Positions 27,222 through 36,598 of a stretch of 64,000 nt of DNA are shown one piece after another. Positions within the stretch are counted from its first letter, which is position 1, and each line of letters starts with the position of its first letter. Made by a program: the position numbers and the translations under genes. Source of the stretch: Leptolyngbya subtilissima AS-A7 (GTDB taxonomy: Bacteria > Cyanobacteriota > Cyanobacteriia > Phormidesmidales > Phormidesmidaceae); the NCBI RefSeq assembly GCF_039962255.1, contig NZ_JAMPKY010000001.1:558001-622000 (forward strand), read 5' to 3'. Below the pieces are notes generated by a model. The model saw only the letters and a program-made list of their open reading frames with translations. It had not been told where the DNA came from and made no database searches.

Positions 27222-28331
27222 ATGCAGAAGAATATTGAATCTAGCATTATTATCAATAACTTCAACTACGATCGCTTCCTCTCCCAAGCGATCGATAGCG
27301 CCTTGGCACAAACCTATGCCTATGTCGAAGTCATCGTTGTAGACGATGGCTCAACCGATGGCTCGCGCCAGATTATTGAGAGCTATGGTGATCGCATCAC
27401 TGCTATTTTTCAGGCAAACGGTAAACAGGGAGCTGCTTTCAATAACGGCTTTGCCCACAGCAAAGGCGAGGTGATTATTTTTCTCGATGCCGATGACTAC
27501 CTATATCCCACAGCGGTGGAGCAGGTTGTGGCGGCCTGGCGATCCAGTCTGTCCAAGGTTCATTATCGTCTCGACGTGATCGATTCGGAGGGGCAGCCTC
27601 GAGGTTTCTCTTATCCCCAGGGGAGCGTCCTGAGCCGGGGAGATGTGGCTCCCTATGTGCTTGACCGGGGCACCTATACCGGTGTGCCGACCAGCGGCAA
27701 TGCCTTAAGCCGTCAGGCTCTAACTAATGTAATGCCTATTCCAGCTGAGTTCTACACGTCCTCCGACGACTATCTTTCGGTGCTGATGCCCCTTTACGGT
27801 GACGTCGCTGCGGTAGAAACGCCCTTAGGGGCCTATCGCATTCACACCAGTAACCAGTGGGCGCTGACCGAAGTGACAGGCGATCGCTTTCGTCGCTTTA
27901 TTCGCCATGATCTGCAACGCTGCGAGCTCATTCAGCGGCATGGCCGTCAGCTGGGCTATGAGGTGCCCGACGATCTGTACATGCGTTTCTTTGGTCGAGC
28001 TTGGTCGCGGTTGGCCTCGTTGCGCTTTGACCCTACTCAGCACCCGGTACCCAGCGACCATTCCCTCTGGCTGACCTATCAGGGCATTCGGTCTATCTGG
28101 TTGTATTCGGGGTTCAACTGGCAGAAACGCCTCATTTTTAGCCTGTGGTTTCTGTGGGTGGGGTTGTTACCTCGACCATTAGCAAAACCCATGATCATCT
28201 GGCTGTTTGCGCCCCAGTTCCGGCCCAAGATGGTGGGGCAAGTGCTGGGTTGGCTTAAGGGTCTGGTCAATCGATCTAACCCACCCCCGCCCGCTAAAGC
28301 TGGCTCAGCCAGTGGGGCACCGTTGTCTTGA
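27222..28331 (+). CDS. GT2 family glycosyltransferase
   Basis: This 369-residue GT-A transferase shows IIINNFNYDRFLSQAIDSAL, VIVVDDGSTDGSRQIIE, QANGKQGAAFNNGFAHSKGE and FLDADDYLYP (metal motif). The C-terminal part has a hydrophobic segment (about 290-335) that may sit against the membrane, then a Pro-rich tail. It resembles the 25251 product but is GC-rich, marking the right border of the AT-rich block at about 27.2 kb. Its tail runs into the GT4-type operon that follows. Confidence 0.9.
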   Translation: MQKNIESSIIINNFNYDRFLSQAIDSALAQTYAYVEVIVVDDGSTDGSRQIIESYGDRITAIFQANGKQGAAFNNGFAHSKGEVIIFLDADDYLYPTAVEQVVAAWRSSLSKVHYRLDVIDSEGQPRGFSYPQGSVLSRGDVAPYVLDRGTYTGVPTSGNALSRQALTNVMPIPAEFYTSSDDYLSVLMPLYGDVAAVETPLGAYRIHTSNQWALTEVTGDRFRRFIRHDLQRCELIQRHGRQLGYEVPDDLYMRFFGRAWSRLASLRFDPTQHPVPSDHSLWLTYQGIRSIWLYSGFNWQKRLIFSLWFLWVGLLPRPLAKPMIIWLFAPQFRPKMVGQVLGWLKGLVNRSNPPPPAKAGSASGAPLS

Positions 28332-28391
28332 GTAGTGTGTCTCAAGTATCTACTGAGTTTCTTTCATCGGATTCCTTTATTTAAAGCTGCT

Positions 28392-29663
28392 ATGACTAAA
28401 TCATTTCGTCTGGGGGTGGTATTTACCCATCCGACCCAGCATCACGCTCCTCTCTGGCGGAAGCTCAATGAGCAGCCAGGGGTTGAGGTTAAGGTGTTTT
28501 ATCTGTGTAATGAAAATCAGTCGGGAGGCGATCGCGCCCTGGGCAGCAGCGAACCCTGGGATGTGGATTTGCTTAGCGGCTACCCCCACGAGTTTTTGAA
28601 AACCTGGACGGGAAAAACCGCTACCGCTACCACTAAGGGGTTGCTGACTCCAGCCCTGGTCAACCGCCTGACTAAAGCCCATGTAGATGCGGTGTTTTTG
28701 CCCAGCTTTTATACCCTGTCGTACCGGTTAACGGTGACGCTGTGCAAGCTGCGGGGCATTCCAGTCATTATGCAAAACGATGCCACGGTGATTACCGATA
28801 GCGATCAGTCGGGCAGCCGTCGTTTGGCTAAGGCGCTCCTTTACCCCTGGATGTATGGCCTAGCCGATCGCTGGATTAGCAGCGGCGACCACAACGAGAT
28901 TTACCTGCGCCACTACGGCGTCAATTCCGATATTGTGGTGCGGGGCTGCTACCCGGTCGATCGCGATCGCTGGGAAACCACCATGGCCCAAAATCAGCCG
29001 GAAATATTACGCCTGCGCCAGACCCTCTGCTGGGACGACAACACCATTCTCTACGGCTTTTGCGGCAAGTACATTGAGCGCAAAAACCCTTTTGAGTTTA
29101 TTGAGGCGGTGGCCGAGGCCCATCGGCAAGATCCTCGCGTGCGCGGCATCATGATTGGCGGTGGCGAGCTGGCCCCAGCCATTGACCGGCACCTGGCTAC
29201 CCTCAATGGCGAAGTGGTGAATGTGGGCTTTGTCAACCAGAGCAAGCTGCCCCTCTACTACGCCGCGCTGGATGTGTTTGTTTCGACCTCTTCGAGCGAT
29301 CCGCACCCCTTGGTTATCTCCGAAGCCATGGCGGCGGGCACACCGCCGATTTTGAGCGATCGCTGCGGCAACTGGGGCTACCGCGATACCGTGCAGCATC
29401 GCTATAACGGGCTGGTTTACCCCTGCGGCGATCGGGTCGCCCTGACCGAGGCGATCGTGGCCCTGACTGATAGCGACACCCGCCAGCGCTACAGCCAGCG
29501 ATCGCAGGAGGTGTTTGCGGGCCAAGACTTAGACTGCGAGCTGCGCGCCTTTCTCACGACGTTTCAGCAGCTACGGCCTGAGGTCGCCCTGCCTCAGGCG
29601 AGGCCCCAGCCGGTGCCCAGCCTGGCGACCCAGGCCAGCGTCCAACCCCAAGCCGAGGGCTAA
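28392..29663 (+). CDS. GT-B fold glycosyltransferase (GT1/GT4-type)
   Basis: This is a cytoplasmic retaining-type glycosyltransferase. It starts LGVVFTHPTQHHAPLWRKL, has a central linker, then the donor-binding C-terminal half with YGFCGKYIERKNPFEFIEAV, VGFVNQSKLPLYYAALDVFV and SSDPHPLVISEAMAAGTPPI (E-x7-E-like region). ATG 28392 is preferred; a GTG at 28335 would add 19 residues overlapping no conserved part. The C-terminal 30 residues are Pro/Gln-rich. The next gene starts 3 bases after its stop, implying translational coupling. Confidence 0.9.
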   Translation: MTKSFRLGVVFTHPTQHHAPLWRKLNEQPGVEVKVFYLCNENQSGGDRALGSSEPWDVDLLSGYPHEFLKTWTGKTATATTKGLLTPALVNRLTKAHVDAVFLPSFYTLSYRLTVTLCKLRGIPVIMQNDATVITDSDQSGSRRLAKALLYPWMYGLADRWISSGDHNEIYLRHYGVNSDIVVRGCYPVDRDRWETTMAQNQPEILRLRQTLCWDDNTILYGFCGKYIERKNPFEFIEAVAEAHRQDPRVRGIMIGGGELAPAIDRHLATLNGEVVNVGFVNQSKLPLYYAALDVFVSTSSSDPHPLVISEAMAAGTPPILSDRCGNWGYRDTVQHRYNGLVYPCGDRVALTEAIVALTDSDTRQRYSQRSQEVFAGQDLDCELRAFLTTFQQLRPEVALPQARPQPVPSLATQASVQPQAEG

Positions 29664-29666
29664 CCT

Positions 29667-30785
29667 ATGCGCGTGGCTGTTGTTCGCCGGGCTCCCGGCG
29701 CGTCCTTTAGCATGGATGTCTATGCCAATGGCCTGGTGGCGGGTCTGCGCCAGGTTCGCCCTACCTGGGATATTGTAGAAATCACTCCGAACTTTAAAGA
29801 GTATCAGGGGTCGGCCTTGGGGGGGCTGCTCAAGTATGTGCGGCGCTACGGGCAGTTGCCGAGTCAGGTGGCGCGGCAGCAGGGCATCGACTTGTTCCAC
29901 GTGGTCGACCACAGCGACGGCCACCTTTGCTACGCCCTGGGGCGCACTCCCCACCCGGTCGTGGTTACCTGCCACGACCTGATCAACTACATGCAGCCTG
30001 AGAACATTAGCAGCCAGGCCAAGCTGCCCTGGTTGAGCGCTGGGCTGTGGCGCTACGCGGTGCGGGGTATCGCCCAGGCCGACCACATTGTCACGGTGTC
30101 TGACCACACTGCCAAGGATGTGATGGCCACCTTTGGGATTGAACCGGCGCGGGTAACGACAGCCTACAACGGGGTTGACCCGGCCTTTTGCCCCCAGCCC
30201 CCAGAGCAAACTGCGGCAGCGCGATCGCGCTACGGCCTAGGAACTGAGCGCTTCTGTCTGCTCAATGTCGGCTCTAACCACCCGCGCAAAAACGTGATTG
30301 CCCTGCTTCAGGCTCTGGCGCTGCTGCGGCAGCAGGGGATACCTGCCTACTTGATCAAGGCCGGGGCCGATCTGACCGCCGAGCAAAAAATCTACGTGCA
30401 GCACCAAAACCTTACGGATTGCATTGTCTATGTCGGTAAACCTAATCAAACTGAATTGGTGGCGCTGTATAACGCCGCCGATGTGCTAGTTGCTCCCTCT
30501 CTGTACGAGGGCTTTGGCATCACCCCTCTAGAGGCCATGGCCTGTGGAACTCCAGTGGTGGTGGCTGACGCCACTGCCCTACCCGAGGTGGTGGGCAATG
30601 CCGGGCTGAAGGTGCCGCCCCAGGACATTGAAGCGATCGCTGCCGCCCTACGACAGCTCTATGAACAGCCCGAAGTCTATGCTCGCCTGGTCAACGCAGG
30701 TCGCGATCGGGCTCAGTCGTTTACCTGGGCTGCCCACGGCGATCGCGTTGCCGCCGTATATGAAACCCTGTTTAACCGGGGCTAA
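29667..30785 (+). CDS. GT4 family glycosyltransferase
   Basis: This GT-B transferase has 372 residues. Motifs are TCHDLINYMQPENIS in the N-terminal domain, TVSDHTAKDVMATFGI, NVGSNHPRKNVIALLQAL at the start of the donor domain, and APSLYEGFGITPLEAMACGT carrying the E-x7-E motif that binds the nucleotide sugar. It starts 3 bases after the previous stop and ends 5 bases before the next start, so it sits in a tight operon. The sugar specificity is unknown. Confidence 0.93.
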   Translation: MRVAVVRRAPGASFSMDVYANGLVAGLRQVRPTWDIVEITPNFKEYQGSALGGLLKYVRRYGQLPSQVARQQGIDLFHVVDHSDGHLCYALGRTPHPVVVTCHDLINYMQPENISSQAKLPWLSAGLWRYAVRGIAQADHIVTVSDHTAKDVMATFGIEPARVTTAYNGVDPAFCPQPPEQTAAARSRYGLGTERFCLLNVGSNHPRKNVIALLQALALLRQQGIPAYLIKAGADLTAEQKIYVQHQNLTDCIVYVGKPNQTELVALYNAADVLVAPSLYEGFGITPLEAMACGTPVVVADATALPEVVGNAGLKVPPQDIEAIAAALRQLYEQPEVYARLVNAGRDRAQSFTWAAHGDRVAAVYETLFNRG

Positions 30786-30790
30786 CCACT

Positions 30791-32032
30791 ATGAAACCGC
30801 TCAATATTTTAATCTCCGCCTATGCTTGCCAGCCCTACATGGGCTCTGAGCCGGGAGTGGGCTGGCACCTCGTTCAGGAACTCGCGAAACACCATCGAGT
30901 GTGGGTGCTAACCCGCCGCAGCAATCGCGATGCGATCGAGGCCGAACTGGCCCAGTATCCGGTGCCCACCCTCACCTTTCTCTACTGCGATCCGCCACCG
31001 CCCCTGCGTTGGTTGCCCCCAGCCCAGGTACCTCACTACTACGGCTGGCAGATAGGGGCCTACTATGCCGCTAAAACACTACTCAAGTCTGTAGACATTG
31101 ACGTGATTCACCACGTTACCTACGTGCGTTACTCCACCCCTAGCTTTTTGGCCCTGCTACCAGTGCCGTTTGTGTGGGGGCCAGTGGGCGGTGGCGAAAT
31201 GGCCCCCAAATCCTTTTGGGGTGACTTTAGCCGGCGGGGACAGATCTACGAAGTGCTGCGCAGTCTGATGCACCGATTCGGTGAGCTCGATCCCTTTACC
31301 GCTATGACGGCCCGCCGCAGCGCTCTGGTCAAAGCCACCACCCCTGATACCGCCCGCCGTTTACAGCCCCTGGGGGCTACCAATGTCCATATTGAGTCTG
31401 AGTCAGGTCTGTCCGCTGACGAGATTGAGCAGTTGGCCCAGTGCCCCACTCCGTCCCTGTCCCCGGTGCGCTTTATCAGTATGGCCCGCCTGCTGCATTG
31501 GAAGGGTCTGCACTTGGGCCTGCGCGCCTTTGCCACCGCTCAGCTACCTCCCGATGCTGAGTACTGGATTGTGGGCGACGGTCCAGAGCGCGCCAACTTG
31601 CAAGCTCTGGCTGAGCGGCTGGGTATCGCCGATCGGGTCAAGTTTTGGGGCCGTTTGCCCAGGGCCGAAACTCTGCACCAGCTGGGTCAGTGCCATGCCC
31701 TAGTGCACGCCAGTTTGCACGACTCGGGAGGCTGGGTCTGCCTGGAAGCAATGGCGGCTGGCCGTCCAGTAGTCTGCCTAGACCTAGGTGGTCCCAGTGT
31801 GCAGGTCACCGCCGAGACCGGCTTTAAGATCCCGGCCCAGGTGCCTGAGCTGACGATTCAGGGGTTAGCCACGGCAATGGAAAAACTGGCTGCCAACCCC
31901 ACCCTGCTGGTTCAAATGGGGGCAGCAGGACAGCGCCGAGTGCAGCAGCACTTTTCCTGGCAGGCTCGAGGGCAAGAACTCAGTCAGCAGTACGCTGCCC
32001 TCTGTCAGGAGGTCGTCCCATGCGCATCCTAA
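30791..32032 (+). CDS. GT4 family glycosyltransferase
   Basis: This 413-residue GT-B transferase starts with the acceptor-side signature ISAYACQPYMGSEPGVGWHL (GSEPGxGW loop), common in exopolysaccharide GT4 enzymes. The C-terminal half has ISMARLLHWKGLHLGLRAFA and HDSGGWVCLEAMAAGRPVVC with the E-x7-E-type site, where the first glutamate is less clear. Its 3' end overlaps the next gene by 13 bases (32020-32032), which indicates coupling. Confidence 0.92.
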   Translation: MKPLNILISAYACQPYMGSEPGVGWHLVQELAKHHRVWVLTRRSNRDAIEAELAQYPVPTLTFLYCDPPPPLRWLPPAQVPHYYGWQIGAYYAAKTLLKSVDIDVIHHVTYVRYSTPSFLALLPVPFVWGPVGGGEMAPKSFWGDFSRRGQIYEVLRSLMHRFGELDPFTAMTARRSALVKATTPDTARRLQPLGATNVHIESESGLSADEIEQLAQCPTPSLSPVRFISMARLLHWKGLHLGLRAFATAQLPPDAEYWIVGDGPERANLQALAERLGIADRVKFWGRLPRAETLHQLGQCHALVHASLHDSGGWVCLEAMAAGRPVVCLDLGGPSVQVTAETGFKIPAQVPELTIQGLATAMEKLAANPTLLVQMGAAGQRRVQQHFSWQARGQELSQQYAALCQEVVPCAS

Positions 32033-33195
32033 GTATTCACAACGCCTATCAAATTCGCGGTGGTGAAGATGAGTCTTGTGCGGCCGAAGAGCGCCTGCTC
32101 GAAAACCACGGCCATCAGGTCGATCGCTATACTGCCACCAACGACGACATTCCCAACTACAGCGCCCTGCGGCTGGCGGCTAAAACCTTGTGGTCGCAGA
32201 CGGCCTACCGGGAAGTGCGATCTAGGTTGCGATCGCAGCCCTATGACATCGTCCACGTGCAAAACTTTTTTCCCCTAATCTCGCCCTCGGTATACTACGC
32301 GGCCCAGGCTGAGGGGGTGCCCGTGGTGCAAACCTTGCGAAACTACCGCCTGATCTGTCCTAACGGACTATTTTTTCGCGATGGCCAGGTGTGCGAAGAC
32401 TGCGTGGGGCAGGCCGTGCCCTACGCGGGCATTGTTCACAAATGCTATCGCCAAAGTCGCCCCGCTAGCGCCATGGTGACGGCGATGATTACCACTCATC
32501 GGCTGCTCAAAACCTGGGATCAGCAGGTGAACATGTTTATTACCCTGACCCAGTTTGCTAAGCAAAAGCTGGTGGAGGGCGGCATGCCCGCCGACAAAAT
32601 TATTGTCAAGCCCAACTTTATTGACCCCGACCCAGGGGTGGGCAGCGGCAGCGGCGGCTTTGCTCTCTACGTCGGGCGGCTGTCGGTTGAGAAGGGGCTC
32701 GACACCCTGATCGAGGCCTGGCAACAACTCCCTACCCCCTATCCGCTCAAGATTGTCGGTGACGGCCCCCTGGCAGACCTGGTAAAAGATGCCGCCCAGG
32801 CCCTGCCCAACATCGAGTGGCTAGGTCGCCGCCCTATCGACGAAGTTCACCATCTGATGGGGGAAGCCAGCTTTTTGGTTTTTCCATCTAAATGGTATGA
32901 GACCTTTGGTCGGGTGGCCGTGGAGTCGTTTGCCAAGGGAACCCCTGTGGTAGCAGCGAAAATTGGTGCGATCGCCGAATTGGTTGAAACCGGCAAAACC
33001 GGACTTCACTTTGAACCCAGCAACCCCCAAAGCCTGGCCCAGCAGGTACAGCAGCTGCTCGACCACCCGGCTCAGCGGTTTGCCATGCGCCATGTCGCTC
33101 GCCAAACCTACCTGGAACGCTACACCGCCACTCAAAATTACACATACATTAGCGATATCTACGACAAAGTGATATTTAGCCAGCGATCGCGATGA
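32020..33195 (+). CDS. GT4 family glycosyltransferase
   Basis: This 391-residue GT-B transferase begins MRILSIHNAYQIRGGEDESC, has a cysteine-rich insert (about 113-140, CPNGLFF...CEDC...HKC) that is typical of one GT4 subgroup and may bind a metal, and a donor domain with YVGRLSVEKGLDTLIEAWQQ and WYETFGRVAVESFAKGTPVV (E-x7-E). An aggagg ribosome site lies 7 bases before ATG 32020, inside the previous gene. The stop overlaps the next start (ATGA at 33192). Confidence 0.93.
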   Translation: MRILSIHNAYQIRGGEDESCAAEERLLENHGHQVDRYTATNDDIPNYSALRLAAKTLWSQTAYREVRSRLRSQPYDIVHVQNFFPLISPSVYYAAQAEGVPVVQTLRNYRLICPNGLFFRDGQVCEDCVGQAVPYAGIVHKCYRQSRPASAMVTAMITTHRLLKTWDQQVNMFITLTQFAKQKLVEGGMPADKIIVKPNFIDPDPGVGSGSGGFALYVGRLSVEKGLDTLIEAWQQLPTPYPLKIVGDGPLADLVKDAAQALPNIEWLGRRPIDEVHHLMGEASFLVFPSKWYETFGRVAVESFAKGTPVVAAKIGAIAELVETGKTGLHFEPSNPQSLAQQVQQLLDHPAQRFAMRHVARQTYLERYTATQNYTYISDIYDKVIFSQRSR

Positions 33196-34586
33196 ATGTT
33201 CTTCCGCTTAGCGCCTATAAAACCATTCAACAAAAGGGATTCATTTCTAGCTCAAAGTTGATTTTGATCGCCTTTGCCACCGCCTTTTTCCCCCGTATTA
33301 TTGAGTCGATTGGGGTACCGGCACCGATTAACTTCGTCCACTTTGTAATGGTGCCCATCCTCTGTCTGCTGGTGTATTTGCGCAGCCGCAACGTCAGTCG
33401 TCACCAGCGACAGTTGATGCGAGCAATCTTAATTTGCCTTTACCTCTACTTTGCGGTCAGCACGGCCAGCGCTTTGCTCAACCGAGCTGGGGCCGTGAAT
33501 ATTTTTTTGAATTTTATGATTCAGTCAGAACCATTTTTGGTTTTGGCAGCGATCGTCAGCATCCCCCTCACGGCCGAAAAGCTGGGGCAATTTCGGCGCT
33601 GGGTATTGGGCTTTGGACTGCTGCATCTGGTGCTGGCCCTGGGGCAATTTGTTGGCCTTCACGCCGGGCTCATATCCCACAGCCGTATGACTCTAGATGA
33701 CAACATCCAGGGGGTTTTTTATCTGTCCAGCGGTGGGCACGTAGTTGGGGCAACTGTAGCTTTCGTATACGGCATTTTCTACTATGTAACAGCCAAAGAA
33801 GCAGGATTGACACTGCGAGCCTTGGTATTGAGCGCTGGTGTGTTCGAAGTATTGGTTGCCGATGCCAAGCAGGTGCTATTGGTGGGAGCGATAGCCTGGG
33901 TGGTGCTGATTATCAGCCGCACGGCAGACATTCAAAAGACAATTAAATACACGGTCTTGGCAACCATAGTCCTCTATAGCTTTTACTGGTGTGTTTATAA
34001 CGTTGATATCGAGTATCTGCGCACATTTCGCACCTGGATACGGCCTGAGATTTACGGCCCTGATGGGGATGCCACTGTACAAAAGCTGTTTCCGCTGCGC
34101 ACTATTCCCGAGCACTACACCTCGCTACTCAACTGGTTTCTAGGATTGGGGCCAGGACACACCGTAGGCCGCATTGGCGGCTGGATGATTCGCGATTACA
34201 GCAGCTTGCTTGACCCACTAGGTGCGACTCGCCACCCGGTAGTAGAGTCGATTTGGAAGTACTGGAATAACAGCTACCTCGACTCCAGCTTTTTCTCCCC
34301 CTTCTGGGGGTTTGCCGGTATTTGGGGAGACTTGGGCTTTCTTGGGTTGGGGGTATATGTGGGCCTGTGGTGGAGGCTGTGGACTCGTGTGTGTCTAGAT
34401 GACCTGTCACGATTTTTGCTGCTGAACGTGATTGTCAACGGGTTTATCTTCACCACTATGGAAGAGCCTGGGTTTATGGTGACTATTGCAGTGCTGTTGG
34501 GACTGCGGTGGCATGAGCTCAACCCCCGATCCACCGTAGATGTTCCTGCTAATCATTGGGCTGGAGTCAACCCCTACCTTAACTAG
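33192..34586 (+). CDS. Wzy-like polysaccharide polymerase (O-antigen ligase/polymerase type membrane protein)
   Basis: This polytopic inner-membrane protein of 464 residues has about 10-12 helices and one large periplasmic loop at about 285-380, the plan of Wzy polymerases and O-antigen ligases. The loop contains FLGLGPGHTVGR and later FFSPFWGFAGIWGDLGFLGL, resembling the conserved G-x-G and late-helix patterns of the family. Sequence conservation is low, as is normal. Together with the Wzx flippase, priming enzyme, Wzc-like and Wza-like proteins it would complete the Wzy-dependent system. Its start overlaps the preceding GT4 stop by 4 bases, so it is the end of a coupled operon. Confidence 0.82.
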   Translation: MNVLPLSAYKTIQQKGFISSSKLILIAFATAFFPRIIESIGVPAPINFVHFVMVPILCLLVYLRSRNVSRHQRQLMRAILICLYLYFAVSTASALLNRAGAVNIFLNFMIQSEPFLVLAAIVSIPLTAEKLGQFRRWVLGFGLLHLVLALGQFVGLHAGLISHSRMTLDDNIQGVFYLSSGGHVVGATVAFVYGIFYYVTAKEAGLTLRALVLSAGVFEVLVADAKQVLLVGAIAWVVLIISRTADIQKTIKYTVLATIVLYSFYWCVYNVDIEYLRTFRTWIRPEIYGPDGDATVQKLFPLRTIPEHYTSLLNWFLGLGPGHTVGRIGGWMIRDYSSLLDPLGATRHPVVESIWKYWNNSYLDSSFFSPFWGFAGIWGDLGFLGLGVYVGLWWRLWTRVCLDDLSRFLLLNVIVNGFIFTTMEEPGFMVTIAVLLGLRWHELNPRSTVDVPANHWAGVNPYLN

Positions 34587-34757
34587 GGCTATTCACTCGT
34601 CTATAAAGGTTTGATATTCTACGCTGGCTGAGATTAAAACTATCCGGTTAAACCTTGTCAGGCGAGAAAAGTGAACACAGAGCCATGACCTTCTCAAGGC
34701 GCACTCTTCCTTTGAAGAGTTTAAACGTATCCATTAGTTCTAACCTTTACGGCAACT

Positions 34758-35369
34758 ATGGCTAGTTTTCCTCAGTCCCCTCTGGCTACTCCATCGCGAT
34801 CGCAGGCCCCGTCTGCCAGCACCATTTTTTTGATAATTGGCCTGGCCTGCATCGGGGGATTTGTCATGAATCTAATGGCGATCGCCATTCCCCCTGACCC
34901 CATGTCTTTAGAGTGGCGAGTTGGGTTCATGCAGCAGGTTAGTGGGCGCGGCATTTTATTTTTTCTAGGCTTGGCGATGTCGGTCTACGGCAGTCTGAAT
35001 CGGCCTAGCCTCTCCCGTTTCCTGGCTTTGATTTGCCTGGTTATAGGCATCTTATTTGTGTTGTCTGGGGTGATCGTTATTCGTGATGGACTGGTGCTAC
35101 AAAATCAGGCTGTACGCAATATCGAAAGCGAAGCCACTGAAATTCGCTCTCAACTGCTAACAGCGCAAGATAACCCCAACCTGCCCGCCGAGGTTACACC
35201 CGAGCGTATCGAAACAGCGTTGGTGCAGGTTGAAACTCAAGCACAAGCCCTGCTCGAAAATGCCCGCGGTCAGACGACCAAATCAATGATGTCAATGTTG
35301 AGTACTCAAGTGGTGATTGGTATCGGGCTCCTGGCATTGGGACGGTTTGGCCTCAAACATAGTCGATAG
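34758..35369 (+). CDS. HpsJ-like membrane protein, exosortase-linked
   Basis: This small inner-membrane protein of 203 residues has about four helices (roughly 23-45, 62-80, 88-112, 180-198) and a soluble helical loop between the third and fourth helices rich in Gln and Glu. It matches the HpsJ family named after a hormogonium polysaccharide gene in Nostoc; versions next to cyanoexosortases are known. It lies 80 bases upstream of the exosortase gene, so a partner role (stabilising or regulating the sorting enzyme) is plausible but inferred. A clear paralogue is encoded at 40609 (shared WRVG(F/L)xQQ and VGIGLL(A/S)LGR segments). Confidence 0.82.
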   Translation: MASFPQSPLATPSRSQAPSASTIFLIIGLACIGGFVMNLMAIAIPPDPMSLEWRVGFMQQVSGRGILFFLGLAMSVYGSLNRPSLSRFLALICLVIGILFVLSGVIVIRDGLVLQNQAVRNIESEATEIRSQLLTAQDNPNLPAEVTPERIETALVQVETQAQALLENARGQTTKSMMSMLSTQVVIGIGLLALGRFGLKHSR

Positions 35370-35449
35370 AGTCGTCCTGGTGACTTTACGACAACCACTC
35401 GTTCCGAACGCCTTGCGAAACAAACCGATATGCCAATCCATTAAGAACC

Positions 35450-36376
35450 ATGGCAGCCCTAAACCTAAATCTCAAGCCTCATCTGCAAACTATTCAGGCC
35501 TGGATAGTTAGCCTGGCTAAAGACACCCACGGGCGCTTTGTGCTGCTGGGGCTAACGGTTGGGCTAGTCTACCTGCCAGCCTGGCTAGGTTACTTGATGC
35601 CTAGGGCACTGCGGGGCAAAGTGGGCTGGTTTTTGGTGTTATGTATGCTGGGTATAGCCGTCGCCGAGTTGTGGAATCGCCGTGCCGTGCTGCAAAAACT
35701 TTTGGCTTCAGAGGAAGATCGCCTATTGGGACATCTACTGATTGTCTGCGCGGCGGTTTTGTTTCCGTTTTGCCGCTTCGCCCTCTGGCCCCAGGCCTTT
35801 TTGTGGCTGCTAATTTTGGCGGGCATCGCCTGTAGCACCTGGGGCGCTAGCTTTTTTACCCGCTTTATAGTGCCAACGTTTTTAATTGGCCTAACCACCT
35901 ACCCGCGCATTGGTTTTGTCTCTCGCTTTTTGTGGGACTTTTTTGCTCCTTACCAATTTTTGGAAACTAAAATGGCTGAGATCAGTAGTGCGGCCATGCG
36001 AGCGCTTGGCTTTCCAGCTGTGCAAGAGGGAGTTTATATTACTTTCCCAGAAGGCGCAGTAGAAGTAGGCTGGGGTTGCAATGGCCTAGACATGGCCCTT
36101 TCTATCGCCGCTACCGGCTTCATCATGGGAATTTTGTACAAACAGAAGCCGCGTCAAATGGCTATATTGGTTGCTGTAGCAGCTATTATTTCACTTTTAT
36201 TTAATATTCCCCGCCTAATGTTGGTCACAATTGCCCACGTGTACTGGGGCGAGTGGTGGTTTGACTTTTGGCACGGCTTTTGGGGCGGTCAAATTTTTGT
36301 GGGTCTGCTGCTCACAGTATATTATTACGCCATGATGGCGATGATTGAGCGAGCAAAAAAGCAAGTTCAGCAATAA
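35450..36376 (+). CDS. Exosortase (cyanoexosortase family), transpeptidase for CTERM-tagged proteins
   Basis: This multi-pass membrane cysteine protease/transpeptidase would cleave C-terminal sorting tags and probably attach the protein to a surface acceptor. In 308 residues there are about eight helices and the complete catalytic set: Cys210 in VEVGWGCNGLDM, Arg255 in LLFNIPRLMLV and His275 in FDFWHGFWGGQIF. The three PTPA-CTERM proteins in this window (8480, 9534, 36599) are obvious candidate substrates. It may be the cyanoexosortase C type that I recall pairing with PTPA tags, but the subtype is not certain from sequence alone. An HpsJ-like gene precedes it. Confidence 0.93.
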   Translation: MAALNLNLKPHLQTIQAWIVSLAKDTHGRFVLLGLTVGLVYLPAWLGYLMPRALRGKVGWFLVLCMLGIAVAELWNRRAVLQKLLASEEDRLLGHLLIVCAAVLFPFCRFALWPQAFLWLLILAGIACSTWGASFFTRFIVPTFLIGLTTYPRIGFVSRFLWDFFAPYQFLETKMAEISSAAMRALGFPAVQEGVYITFPEGAVEVGWGCNGLDMALSIAATGFIMGILYKQKPRQMAILVAVAAIISLLFNIPRLMLVTIAHVYWGEWWFDFWHGFWGGQIFVGLLLTVYYYAMMAMIERAKKQVQQ

Positions 36377-36587
36377 ATTATCCGACATTTTTCAGAAAAA
36401 CTTTTTAGAAAATCATAAATTGAGAGTTTTTATAAAAAATAAAATAAGAGCTAGTGTTTCTACGTAGAACATTCTATACTTTTGAGAGTGCAGAATTACG
36501 CACTTATATGTGCAAAAGTCATCAAGGCCAACCTTGAGCTTTGATTTGTTTAATTAGGGTACTACCAAATTTTGATGTTCTTTCGTT

Positions 36588-36593
36588 TATAAT
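36588..36593 (+). promoter_or_regulatory. Possible -10 box directly before the PTPA-CTERM gene
   Basis: A perfect tataat hexamer ends only 5 bases before ATG 36599. If it is a real -10 element, transcription would begin at or next to the start codon, giving a leaderless message; no ribosome site is visible upstream. It may equally be a chance match in an AT-rich gap. Confidence 0.35.
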
Positions 36594-36598
36594 AGCTA

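Noticed and set aside
28335..28391. GTG start adding 19 residues to the GT-B enzyme
   Set aside because: The added residues are not family-like and ATG 28392 lies just before the conserved first strand.
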